In this document: positions 1 to 8,074 of the stretch, one piece after another | How the letters are laid out: the number at the start of each line of letters is the position of its first letter | How positions within the stretch are numbered: position 1 is the first letter of the stretch | NCBI RefSeq assembly: GCF_017744095.1 | Contig: NZ_JAGHQX010000002.1 | Span: 124,001 to 188,000 of the forward strand | Source: Shimia sp. R10_1 | GTDB taxonomy: Bacteria > Pseudomonadota > Alphaproteobacteria > Rhodobacterales > Rhodobacteraceae | Direction: 5' to 3' | DNA: 64,000 nt | Position numbers and translations under genes: made by a program | The notes under the pieces: model-generated | Seen by the model: the letters and a program-made list of their open reading frames with translations, nothing else | The model's database searches: none | Told to the model about the DNA's origin: nothing

Positions 1-1078
1 CATCATTGGTGGCGGCATCGCTGGGCTCTCTGCTGCGGCGCGCTTGGCACCACTGGGAAAAACCCTTGTTTTGGAACGGGAAAACGCGCTTGGCTATCAT
101 GCCTCAGGCCGCTCCGCCGCCATGTTTGAGCAAAACTACGGCCTGGCCAGCACGGTCGCGCTCAGCCGCGCCAGCGCAGATTTCTTCGCCACAACGGATG
201 GCGGCTTCCTCTCCCCGCGTGGGGTGATGTTTCTTGCCAAACCCGAGGATCGCGCGGCTTTTGAGCAGGCGTGCGAAAGCTTTGAGGCCACACCCATCTC
301 CACAGAAGACGCCTGCGCGCGGGTGCCCATTCTGAAACCAGAGGTCGCGGCGTTTGCCGCCATGCATGAAGAAGCCGCAGACATTGACACAGATCGCCTT
401 TTGCAATGGTGCGCGAAGACTTGCCGCGCCCATGGCGGCGAGGTGCGCACCGGGCAGACCGTGACCAAGATCACCCGCACCGCGTCCGGCTGGCAAGTGA
501 TCGCAAATGACGCGGCCTACGAGGCCAAACTGCTTTTGAACGCGGCTGGGGCGTGGGCCGATCAGATCGCCAGTCTCGCGGGCATCGCACCGCTTGGCAT
601 CACACCGATGCGCCGCTCCATGGCGCGCATTCCAGCCCCCGGCGGTCATGACGTGCGCGATTGGCCCATGCTGCTGGATGTGCACGAACACTGGTATGCC
701 AAGCCTGATGCAGGCAGCCTGATTGTGTCTCCGGCAGAAGAAGATCCAATGGCCCCGTTTGATGCTTGGCCAGATGATATGGTGCTGGCTGAAGGGCTTG
801 CGAGATATCAGGAATTTGTCTCTGAGGAGGTCACCCGCCTGGAGGCCAGCTGGGCCGGATTGCGCAGCTTCACGCCAGATCGCAACCTCGCGCTTGGCCC
901 TGACGGCACCGATCCCAGCTTTGTCTGGGTGGCCGGTCAGGGCGGTTATGGCTTCCAAACGGCCCCGGCTGCCTCTCAGCTGATTGCAGACCTGATCACC
1001 GGCCAATCCTCAGCGCTCGATGCGGCCACCCGCAGCGCCCTTGATCCAAGGAGGTTTTCGAAATGCCCCGCCGCCTGA
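1..1078 (+). CDS. FAD-dependent oxidoreductase (D-amino-acid/glycine oxidase family), 5' truncated by window edge
   Basis: The reading frame is open from base 2 and lacks its start codon. The first visible residues already form the dinucleotide-binding turn IIGGGIAGLSAA, so only a few residues are missing. A later basic/acidic LERE segment fits the end of the FAD Rossmann beta-alpha-beta unit. The C-terminal part carries WAGLRSFTPD and GQGGYGFQTAP, typical of the DAO fold (glycine oxidase, sarcosine oxidase, DadA-like). Members oxidise amino or imino acids with FAD; the substrate cannot be read from sequence. It overlaps the next gene by 16 bases, so the two are probably translationally coupled. 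A putative start at the TTG at base 44 would cut off the FAD motif and is rejected. Confidence 0.85.
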   Translation, partial: IIGGGIAGLSAAARLAPLGKTLVLERENALGYHASGRSAAMFEQNYGLASTVALSRASADFFATTDGGFLSPRGVMFLAKPEDRAAFEQACESFEATPISTEDACARVPILKPEVAAFAAMHEEAADIDTDRLLQWCAKTCRAHGGEVRTGQTVTKITRTASGWQVIANDAAYEAKLLLNAAGAWADQIASLAGIAPLGITPMRRSMARIPAPGGHDVRDWPMLLDVHEHWYAKPDAGSLIVSPAEEDPMAPFDAWPDDMVLAEGLARYQEFVSEEVTRLEASWAGLRSFTPDRNLALGPDGTDPSFVWVAGQGGYGFQTAPAASQLIADLITGQSSALDAATRSALDPRRFSKCPAA

Positions 1079-1722
1079 ACTTGCCTGACAGCGCCTCTGT
1101 GGCCACGCCGGACACCGCTGGCAAACTCTATGCCCCATCTGCCGCACGCAATGTCGCCCCACTGATTGACGCGCTGGCCGAATTGTTGCCCACAGAGGGC
1201 GAGGTTCTTGAAATCGCCAGCGGCACCGGACAGCACATCGCCGCCTATGCCGAAGCCTTCCCCGCGCTCACATGGCGCCCAACCGAAATCGACGCCACCC
1301 GCCGCGCCAGCATTCAGGCCTATGTGGATGAAAGCAGCCTCACGAATCTCTCCGCGCCTCAGGATCTGGACGCCACCGCCCCCGGCTGGGCAACACAGGT
1401 CGGCGCGCCACATGTGATCCTGCTGAGCAATCTTTTGCATCTGATCAGCACAGCTGAGGCGCAAACCCTGATTTCAGAGGCCGCGAAGGCGCTGCACCCG
1501 GGCGGTCAGCTGCTGATCTATGGCCCGTTCAAACGCGATGGCGTGCTGGTCAGCGACGGCGACCAACGGTTTGATGCAGACCTGCGCGCACAGGATCCGG
1601 AGATTGGCTACAAATCTGACCATGAGATTGCCGCGATTGCGATGTCTCATGGCTTGTCTGGTGGCACAATTACGGAAATGCCCGCCAACAATCTGCTGCT
1701 GCAGTACAAAAAGCCCCTGTAG
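1063..1722 (+). CDS. DUF938 family SAM-dependent methyltransferase-like protein
   Basis: This encodes 219 residues. The motif VLEIASGTGQH at about residues 48-58 is a class I methyltransferase SAM-binding loop. The stretch KLYAPSAARNVAPL near residues 21-34 and an internal LLSNLLHLIS segment are typical of the DUF938 family. No substrate is established for this family to my knowledge. The start ATG follows an AAGGAGG ribosome-binding site that lies inside the end of the upstream oxidoreductase gene, so the pair looks like a two-gene operon. Length is normal for the family. A methyltransferase role is inferred from the fold only. Confidence 0.82.
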   Translation: MPRRLNLPDSASVATPDTAGKLYAPSAARNVAPLIDALAELLPTEGEVLEIASGTGQHIAAYAEAFPALTWRPTEIDATRRASIQAYVDESSLTNLSAPQDLDATAPGWATQVGAPHVILLSNLLHLISTAEAQTLISEAAKALHPGGQLLIYGPFKRDGVLVSDGDQRFDADLRAQDPEIGYKSDHEIAAIAMSHGLSGGTITEMPANNLLLQYKKPL

Positions 1723-1770
1723 TCACAGAAAAACGCCTAGCGGTGTGGCCCTTTGATCTTGGTCAATTTA

Positions 1771-1790
1771 ATATTCCCTAACTGGAATAT
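1771..1790. promoter_or_regulatory. Inverted repeat ATATTCC-N6-GGAATAT, candidate operator
   Basis: Two perfect 7-base arms (1771-1777 and 1784-1790) are separated by six bases, 28 bases upstream of the AhpD-like gene start and within an AT-rich stretch that would suit a promoter. The arrangement looks like a binding site for a dimeric repressor. No regulator gene is adjacent, so the binder is unknown. Confidence 0.4.
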
Positions 1791-1818
1791 GTTGGCTCTG
1801 CAAATAAAAGGAGCCACC

Positions 1819-2157
1819 ATGAGTTGGACTGACAAAATATCCGCCACACGCAATGAATTGCGCGGCCTGAACAAAACCATTCCAGACACCGCCAGAGCCT
1901 TTGGCGGGTTGAGCAAATCCGTAAAAGAAGGCGGCGTTCTGGATCACAAGACCAAAGAATTTGTCGCCCTTGGCATGGCCATTGTCAGCCGTTGCGAGCC
2001 CTGCATTTCTTTGCATTGCGAGGCGTTGGTCAAAGCCGGTGCCACCAAAGACGAAATAGCTGATGTGCTTGGTATGGCGATCCAGATGGGCGGCGGGCCG
2101 GCAATGATGTATGCGGGCAAAGCGCTTGCCTGCTTTGAAGAGCTATCAGCAGGCTGA
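1819..2157 (+). CDS. Carboxymuconolactone decarboxylase family protein (AhpD-like)
   Basis: This encodes 112 residues. The start at 1819 was chosen because AAAGGAG sits seven bases upstream; a longer frame from 1753 lacks such a site and would read through the operator-like repeat. The motif SRCEPCISLHCEA (C59, C62, H66) is the CxxC...H thiol centre of AhpD-like alkylhydroperoxidase proteins. A gly-rich tail (MGGGPAMMYAGKAL) is typical of the CMD fold. The family includes peroxidase partners and enzymes of protocatechuate degradation. The redox CxxC argues for a thiol-peroxidase-type role rather than ring cleavage. It stands alone behind an inverted repeat, so it is probably individually regulated. 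Confidence 0.85.
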   Translation: MSWTDKISATRNELRGLNKTIPDTARAFGGLSKSVKEGGVLDHKTKEFVALGMAIVSRCEPCISLHCEALVKAGATKDEIADVLGMAIQMGGGPAMMYAGKALACFEELSAG

Positions 2158-2216
2158 CATTTGCGCGGCACCCCCGTAAGGTGCAGACAAACATAGTCAA
2201 AATGATTGGACGAACC

Positions 2217-2615
2217 ATGCGCATTACATTGATTTCTTCGGCTCTTGTGTCATTGGGCCTTGGGTTCAGCAGCCCAGCGCTGGCCGCAGACTCCTGGGAT
2301 CTGGACGCAGACGGCACCATCACCTGGGCCGAAATGGAGGACATGCGCAAACGCACCTTTGAAACCTTTGACACCAATCAGGACGGCAAGCTCGACAATG
2401 CGGAATATTCCGCTTTTGATGATGCGCGCGCCCAAAATGCCAAAGATCACCCAAGCTCGCTGTCCAATCGCGCAGTGCTGGGCCTTGGCCGGGGCACCAT
2501 GGACATCAACCTGGATGGCGATGTCACCCGCGATGAAATGACCACCCGCCTGCGTGAATGGTTCACCAGCATGGACAAAGATGGCGACAATATCCTGACC
2601 AAAGGCGAATACTAA
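2217..2615 (+). CDS. Secreted EF-hand calcium-binding protein
   Basis: This encodes 132 residues. The start at ATG 2217 gives a clean signal peptide (residues 1-23, ending ALA before ADSWD); upstream in-frame starts at 2181 (GTG) and 2202 would add a few residues. Four EF-hand loops are visible: DLDADGTITWAE (28-39), DTNQDGKLDNAE (52-63), DINLDGDVTRDE (96-107) and DKDGDNILTKGE (120-131). All but the last keep the DxDxDG pattern exactly. The protein should bind calcium in the periplasm or outside the cell. Its partner and role are unknown. It is followed by a strong bidirectional terminator. Confidence 0.85.
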   Translation: MRITLISSALVSLGLGFSSPALAADSWDLDADGTITWAEMEDMRKRTFETFDTNQDGKLDNAEYSAFDDARAQNAKDHPSSLSNRAVLGLGRGTMDINLDGDVTRDEMTTRLREWFTSMDKDGDNILTKGEY

Positions 2616-2655
2616 GGCCGCACCGGACCAAGCCGGGGCCTCAAACAACAAAAAA

Positions 2656-2685
2656 CGCCCCGCAAATCTGCGGGGCGTTTTCTTT
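2656..2685. terminator. Bidirectional intrinsic terminator
   Basis: A 9-bp perfect stem, CGCCCCGCA (2656-2664) with TGCGGGGCG (2669-2677), closes a four-base loop AATC. An A-run lies before it and a T-rich tract after it, so it can end both the EF-hand gene on the plus strand and the convergent dehydrogenase on the minus strand. Confidence 0.88.
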
Positions 2686-2697
2686 TACTCTGAAACC

Positions 2698-5205
2698 TTA
2701 GCCGTCTTTGCGGATGGTTTCGTTTTTCGGATCGTATGGGCTGTCACAGGTCACAACCGCATCCCACAGCTTGTCCAGCATCTTCACCTTCAGCTTGGTG
2801 CCTTCGACCGCCAGCTCAGGCTTGACGTAGCCCATGCCGATGGATTTTTCAAAGGCCACGGAGTAGCCACCGGAGGTCAGACGGCCAACGCGCTCACCCT
2901 CAGGGGTGTAGAGCACTTCGCGGCCCCAAGGATCCGCATCTTCCGGCCCATCGATCAGCATGGTGCAGCACTTGAAGCGCACGCCTTTGGCTTCCATTTC
3001 GGCCTTGCCGTGGAACTCTTTGGACAGGTCGATGAAGCGCGGCAGGTCGGCCTCTGCCGGGGTCGCATCGCGGCCCAGCTCGGTGCCAAACGCACGGTAG
3101 GATTTCTCCTGACGCAGCCAGTTCTGCGCACGTGCGCCAACCAGCTTCATGTCAAACTCCGCACCCGCATCGACCAGCAGATCCCAGAGGTAGTTCTGCA
3201 TCTCGATCGGGTGGTGGAGTTCCCAGCCAAGCTCACCGGTGTAGGCCACGCGGATCGCATTCACAGGGCACATGCCCAGCTCGATCTGGCGTGCAGACAG
3301 CCAAGGGAAGCGCTTGTTGGACAGCGCGGTGCTTGGATCGGCGTCGCTGATGACCTTTTTCAGCACATCGCGGGATTTTGGCCCGGCAATCGCAAACACA
3401 CCCCACTGCGTGGTGACGTCCTGGATTTCGATGTAGCCGAACTCTTCCATCTTGTCCTCGGCCGCTTTGCGCAGGAAGTCTGCGTCATATTCGGTCCAGG
3501 CACCTGCGGAAACGATGTAGTAGTTGTTCTCGCCGTTGCGCACGATGGTGTATTCGGTCCGGGTGGTGCCGGCTGCGGTCAGCGCATAGGTCAGGTTGAT
3601 ACGACCCACCTTTGGCAGCTTGTTGCAGGTGAACCAGTCAAGGAACTGGGTCGCACCGGGGCCTTTGACAACGTGTTTGGTAAAGGCGGTTGCGTCGATC
3701 AGGCCAACACCTTCACGGATCGCTTTGGCCTCATCCACGGCATACTGCCACCAGCCACCACGGCGGAAGGAGCGGTTTTCCTCGTCAAAGTTCGAGGGCG
3801 CATCCACGGGGCCATAGTAGTTTGGACGTTCCCAGCCGTTCACCCAGCCAAATTGCGCGCCTTTTTCTTTCTGACGGTCAAAGGCAGGCGAGGTGCGCAG
3901 CGGGCGACAGGCCGGACGCTCTTCATCTGGGTGGTGCAGGATGTAGACGTGCTCATAGCACTCTTCGTTCTTGCGTGCCGCAAACTCGGTGGTCATCCAG
4001 TTGGAGGAGTACCGCTTCGGGTCGAGGCTCGCCATGTCGATCTCGGCTTCGCCGTCCACCATCATCTGTGCGAGGTAGTAACCGGTGCCGCCTGCTGCGG
4101 TGATGCCGAAAGAGAAGCCCTCTGCCAGCCACATGTTGCGCAGGCCAGGGGCAGGACCCACCAGCGGGTTGCCGTCTGGAGTGTAGCAGATCGGGCCGTT
4201 GAAGTCGTCTTTCAGGCCGGATTCCGCACAGGAGGGCACGCGTTCGGCCATCGCCATGTACTGATCCGCGATCCGGTCGAGATCCAGCGGGAACAGGTCT
4301 GCGCGGAAGCTGTCCGGCACACCGTGTTCAAAGCGCGCAGGTGCGCCTTTTTCATAGATGCCGAGGATCCAGCCGCCACGCTCTTCACGCGCATAGGATT
4401 CGTTGTCAGCGTCCCGCACAACAGGGTGCTCCGGGTTGCCCGCTTCACGCCATTTGACCAGCTCAGGGTCCTGATCCATCACGATGAAGGTGTGCTCCAC
4501 CGGGATCGCTGGCATCTTGATGCCCAGCATTTTTGCGGTGCGCTGCGCGTGGTTGCCCGACGCGGTCACAACATGCTCTGCCGTGATCACCACTTTTTCG
4601 TCCGACTCAATCAGGTTGCCGCCTTTTTCCACCATCTTGGTGCAGGTGACTTCCCAATGCGTGCCGGTCCAGTGGAAGGAATCCGCCTGCATCTTACGGT
4701 GAATTTCCACACCACGCTGGCGCGCACCTTTGGCCATCGCCTGCGTCACGTCAGCCGGGTTAATATAACCGTCCTCGGTGTGGTAGATCGCGCCTTTCAG
4801 GTCGCCGGTCTCGATCAGCGGCCAACGCTCTTTGATCTGATCCGGTGTCAGCCACTCATAGGCCACGCCACAGGTTTCCGCGGTGGAGGCATAGAGCATA
4901 TACTCGTCCATGCGCTCCTGGGTCTGCGCCATACGCAGGTTGCCCACAACCGCGAAGCCAGCATTCAGGCCGGTCTCTTCTTCCAGTGTTTTGTAGAAAT
5001 CCACCGAGTACTGGTGGATGTGTGTTGTCGCATAGGACATGTTGAACAGCGGCAGCAGGCCAGCGGCGTGCCAGGTTGAGCCAGAGGTCAGCTCATCCCG
5101 CTCGATCAGCATCACATCGTCCCAGCCCGCTTTGGCCAGGTGATAGGCAATCGAGGTTCCGACGGCACCACCGCCCACAACCAGCGCTTTGACATTCGTT
5201 TTCAT
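2698..5205 (-). CDS. Dimethylglycine/sarcosine dehydrogenase-type flavoprotein with C-terminal GcvT domain
   Basis: This encodes 835 residues from ATG 5203-5205. The N-terminal half is a FAD-binding DAO domain with VVGGGAVGTS (9-18) and STWHAAGLLP (43-52); H46 matches the histidine that carries covalent FAD in dimethylglycine dehydrogenase. The C-terminal half, from about residue 430, is a GcvT-like aminomethyltransferase region that binds tetrahydrofolate and captures the methyl group as methylene-THF. Family members demethylate dimethylglycine or sarcosine in glycine betaine and choline breakdown, which is common in marine alphaproteobacteria. The exact substrate is inferred. The frame could extend to 5265, but the FAD motif normally begins within ten residues of the start. 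It is divergent from panC. Confidence 0.88.
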   Translation of the reverse strand: MKTNVKALVVGGGAVGTSIAYHLAKAGWDDVMLIERDELTSGSTWHAAGLLPLFNMSYATTHIHQYSVDFYKTLEEETGLNAGFAVVGNLRMAQTQERMDEYMLYASTAETCGVAYEWLTPDQIKERWPLIETGDLKGAIYHTEDGYINPADVTQAMAKGARQRGVEIHRKMQADSFHWTGTHWEVTCTKMVEKGGNLIESDEKVVITAEHVVTASGNHAQRTAKMLGIKMPAIPVEHTFIVMDQDPELVKWREAGNPEHPVVRDADNESYAREERGGWILGIYEKGAPARFEHGVPDSFRADLFPLDLDRIADQYMAMAERVPSCAESGLKDDFNGPICYTPDGNPLVGPAPGLRNMWLAEGFSFGITAAGGTGYYLAQMMVDGEAEIDMASLDPKRYSSNWMTTEFAARKNEECYEHVYILHHPDEERPACRPLRTSPAFDRQKEKGAQFGWVNGWERPNYYGPVDAPSNFDEENRSFRRGGWWQYAVDEAKAIREGVGLIDATAFTKHVVKGPGATQFLDWFTCNKLPKVGRINLTYALTAAGTTRTEYTIVRNGENNYYIVSAGAWTEYDADFLRKAAEDKMEEFGYIEIQDVTTQWGVFAIAGPKSRDVLKKVISDADPSTALSNKRFPWLSARQIELGMCPVNAIRVAYTGELGWELHHPIEMQNYLWDLLVDAGAEFDMKLVGARAQNWLRQEKSYRAFGTELGRDATPAEADLPRFIDLSKEFHGKAEMEAKGVRFKCCTMLIDGPEDADPWGREVLYTPEGERVGRLTSGGYSVAFEKSIGMGYVKPELAVEGTKLKVKMLDKLWDAVVTCDSPYDPKNETIRKDG

Positions 5206-5384
5206 AAGACAGGCGACTCCCCGCAGAAGAATGATTTTGCGGTGACTGTAAACGATTGGCCACAAATCTCACGGTCCAGCCGACGCAATAGTGTGCGAAT
5301 GCGACGTGACGTATCCGTCAAAACCCTTGCTGTGCAGCCGCAGCATCGTTACACCCGCCCCACCTAAAATGGAGACAGACCAGA

Positions 5385-6227
5385 ATGCTGATCTGCCGCT
5401 CAGTTTCGGAGTGCCGCGAAGCGGTTGCAAAACTGCGCCAAAATGGCCACCGCATCGGCATGGTACCGACCATGGGCTACCTGCACGCAGGCCACATGAG
5501 CCTCATTCAGACCGCCAAAACACAAAGTGACGCCATCGTGGTGTCAATCTTCGTGAACCCCACGCAATTTGGCGAAACCGCCGATCTCGACGCATACCCA
5601 CGCGATGAGGATCGCGACCTCGCTCTGCTGAAAGAGGCCGGCGTCGCGGTTGTTTTCCTGCCAGAGGTGGAGACCATGTATCCCCCCGGCGATGAAACCA
5701 TCGTGGAAACCACCCGTCTGGCCAATATGCTGCACGGCGAAGTGCGCCCCGGTCACTTCCGCGGCGTGACCACAGTGGTGGCGCGGCTCTTTAACATCGT
5801 GCAGCCGGATGTGGCGGTCTTTGGCGAGAAAGACTACCAGCAGCTTCAGGTCATCAAACGCATGGTCGCCGACCTGCATATGCCCGTGCAGATCATCGGC
5901 GCGCCCACCGTGCGCGAGGCCGATGGGCTGGCCATGTCGTCACGCAATGTGCGCCTGACACCAGAAGATCGCGCCGCCGCACTGGTGCTGTCGCGCGCGC
6001 TGGACGCCGCAGCGACAGCAGCCAAGGGCGGCACCGTTGACGCCCTGCACGCCACCATCACCGCGACCATCGCCAGCGAGCCCCGCGCCACCCTCATCGG
6101 GCTGGACATCGTGGCCGATGAAACGCTCAATAGCCTCACCGGGCCGCTCACCGGCCCCACCGCCATCATGATCTCCGTTGCCTTTGGCGACATTCTTCTG
6201 ATTGACCAAAGAGTAGTGACCCCATGA
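5385..6227 (+). CDS. panC: Pantothenate synthetase (pantoate--beta-alanine ligase)
   Basis: This encodes 280 residues, normal for the family. It joins D-pantoate and beta-alanine using ATP, the last step of pantothenate synthesis in the cytoplasm. [15 protein letters not shown] (27-41) contains the HxGH nucleotidyl-transfer signature at 34-37. [16 protein letters not shown] and the MSSRN segment, equivalent to the KMSKS loop, are also present. A GGAG stands ten bases before ATG 5385. Its stop overlaps the panB start (ATGA), so panC-panB are translationally coupled. The divergent gap of about 180 bases to the dehydrogenase holds the promoters. Confidence 0.97.
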   Translation: MLICRSVSECREAVAKLRQNGHRIGMVPTMGYLHAGHMSLIQTAKTQSDAIVVSIFVNPTQFGETADLDAYPRDEDRDLALLKEAGVAVVFLPEVETMYPPGDETIVETTRLANMLHGEVRPGHFRGVTTVVARLFNIVQPDVAVFGEKDYQQLQVIKRMVADLHMPVQIIGAPTVREADGLAMSSRNVRLTPEDRAAALVLSRALDAAATAAKGGTVDALHATITATIASEPRATLIGLDIVADETLNSLTGPLTGPTAIMISVAFGDILLIDQRVVTP

Positions 6228-7033
6228 GCAAACAGACTCAGATCCGCCGCACCACCGTTCCACAGATCGCCGCCCGCAAAGGTGGGGAGCCGATTGTGTC
6301 GCTGACCTCCTATCACGCACACACCGCCGCGATTGTCGACAAATACGCAGATTTCATTCTGGTGGGCGACAGCCTTGGCATGGTCATGCATGGCATGGAA
6401 AGCACCGTCGGCGTGCCTCTTGATCTGATGATCATGCACGGCAAAGCCGTGGTGCGCGGCACCCAGAAAGCGCTGGTGGTGGTGGACATGCCCTTTGGCA
6501 CCTATGAAGAAAGCCCCGCCGTGGCCTTCCGCAATGCCGCCAAGATCATGAAAGAGACCCAATGCGGCGCGGTGAAGCTTGAAGGCGGCAAACGCATGGC
6601 CGAAACCATCCGCTTTTTGACCGAGCGCGGCATTCCGGTGATGGCCCACATCGGCCTCACACCGCAGTCCTCAAACGTCATGGGCGGCTTCAAAACCCAG
6701 GGCCGCGATGAAGACAGCTGGGAATTGCACGAAGAAGACGCCCGCGCCGTGGCCGAGGCAGGGGCCTTTGCCATTGTGCTTGAGGGCATGGTCGAGCCAC
6801 TGGCTGCCAAGATCACCAAACAGATCCCGATCCCCACCATCGGCATTGGGGCCTCAGCGGAGTGTGACGGCCAGATCCTCGTGCTTGAGGACATGCTGGG
6901 CCTGAACGAATGGACCCCGAAATTTGTGAAAGTCTACGGTGATTTAGGCCCAGCGATCGAACGCGCGGTGAGCCAATACGCCGAAGAGGTCAAAGACCGC
7001 AGCTTTCCGGGAGAGGATGAGGTGTATCGGTGA
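6224..7033 (+). CDS. panB: 3-methyl-2-oxobutanoate hydroxymethyltransferase
   Basis: This encodes 269 residues. It transfers a hydroxymethyl group from methylene-THF to alpha-ketoisovalerate, making ketopantoate. Diagnostic segments are [31 protein letters not shown] (metal and substrate binding), GAVKLEGG and HIGLTPQS. The catalytic glutamate lies in the IVLEGMVEP segment. It overlaps panC by four bases. The keto-acid reductase step (panE or ilvC) is not in this window. An imperfect hairpin follows the stop. Confidence 0.97.
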   Translation: MSKQTQIRRTTVPQIAARKGGEPIVSLTSYHAHTAAIVDKYADFILVGDSLGMVMHGMESTVGVPLDLMIMHGKAVVRGTQKALVVVDMPFGTYEESPAVAFRNAAKIMKETQCGAVKLEGGKRMAETIRFLTERGIPVMAHIGLTPQSSNVMGGFKTQGRDEDSWELHEEDARAVAEAGAFAIVLEGMVEPLAAKITKQIPIPTIGIGASAECDGQILVLEDMLGLNEWTPKFVKVYGDLGPAIERAVSQYAEEVKDRSFPGEDEVYR

Positions 7034-7051
7034 CGGGGGATGACGAAGTTG

Positions 7052-7072
7052 GAGGGCCCAATAGGAGCCCTC
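7052..7072 (+). terminator. Weak hairpin after panB
   Basis: Arms GAGGGC (7052-7057) and GCCCTC (7067-7072) enclose a nine-base loop in the convergent space between panB and the serine hydrolase. There is no T-run, only TCTATTCG, so an intrinsic-terminator role is uncertain. Confidence 0.35.
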
Positions 7073-7117
7073 TATTCGCATCGTGCTCAAAAACCAATTT
7101 ACAGATACCGCTGCCAT

Positions 7118-8002
7118 TCATCGAACCAACGCTAAAGCTGCGAACTCTGCTTTGCCCTCATCGTTGCCGTCCGTGAAACTAGCCACCGTTATCGGGTCTT
7201 CTAAATCTGGAAAATGATAAACGGCGTTGACGCAAAATGGTCCAGCTCCAGAGTGGCCAATTGAACGGCCAATACCATCTATGGTGCCTGACATAAGCCC
7301 CAGAGCATATCCACATTGGGACCATGGCCGCCCGGGCAATGGGCCCCCAAGTAGCTTTGTTTCAATCATCACTTTCAAAGTATCTCGCCGCAACAAGTTA
7401 CCTGAGAACAGACCGTGAAGCAGGCGCGCGGCATCAGCCGCATTGCCGATGAGACAACCATGGTAAACCCAGAGAGGGTCATAATTTGCAGCCGCGCGCC
7501 AATGTAGTTTTGTAAACTGCTCACGTGTATCTGCGAACTCGATGCTATCAAGGCGCAAAGGCTTACAGATCATCGAAGAAATAGCCTGTCCAAGTGATTG
7601 CCCTGTTGCATCTTCAATGATGTCTCGGACAAACATGTAGCCGATATTTGAATAAGACCACCCTTGCTCCGGCTCAAACAGCATCCCTCTGGACAACGAC
7701 AAGTCCAGCATTTTTTCGCGAGACCAAGGGGCTTCATGCGCGCTTACTGATCGCCCGTATTCCGGAAGCTGACAGTAGTCTGGGAGTCCAGATGTATGCG
7801 CTAGAAGCTGACGACACGAGTAAGCAGCGCCTTCAAGTGGCGCATCCAAGTCCAATGCGGAGTCTTCGTACAGCTTCAGCGCGCAAATCGCTATCGCTGT
7901 TTTGGTAAAACTCCAGTAGGGAAATCGGGCAGACTGAGAACCTCTGCTGCCTTCATTTCCAGAGGACCTGATCCAATGGGAATATGTGTTTTCAGCCCTC
8001 AT
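7118..8002 (-). CDS. Serine hydrolase, class C beta-lactamase / penicillin-binding-protein fold
   Basis: This encodes 294 residues. The SxxK motif SFTK is at residues 31-34 and the YSN motif (WSYSNIGYM) at 117-119, both canonical for this fold. The third motif, usually KTG or HxG, reads HSG at 250-252. There is no signal peptide, and the protein is shorter than typical AmpC or esterase members because the N-terminal strand region is reduced. The family covers esterases, D-aminopeptidases and beta-lactamases; nothing here identifies the substrate. The base composition is clearly more AT rich than the flanking panB and oxidase genes, which suggests a transferred gene. Confidence 0.75.
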   Translation of the reverse strand: MRAENTYSHWIRSSGNEGSRGSQSARFPYWSFTKTAIAICALKLYEDSALDLDAPLEGAAYSCRQLLAHTSGLPDYCQLPEYGRSVSAHEAPWSREKMLDLSLSRGMLFEPEQGWSYSNIGYMFVRDIIEDATGQSLGQAISSMICKPLRLDSIEFADTREQFTKLHWRAAANYDPLWVYHGCLIGNAADAARLLHGLFSGNLLRRDTLKVMIETKLLGGPLPGRPWSQCGYALGLMSGTIDGIGRSIGHSGAGPFCVNAVYHFPDLEDPITVASFTDGNDEGKAEFAALALVR

Positions 8003-8074
8003 AAGTGATGTATCTAACCGTTGCGTAAGGCGTCAATTGGACCTCAAAGCTGGAAGCAAACTTACTCAATCCTC

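Noticed and set aside
3010-5079. 689-codon open frame opposite the dimethylglycine dehydrogenase-type gene
   Set aside because: No domain similarity, and it mirrors codon bias of the real gene; a GC-rich antisense shadow.
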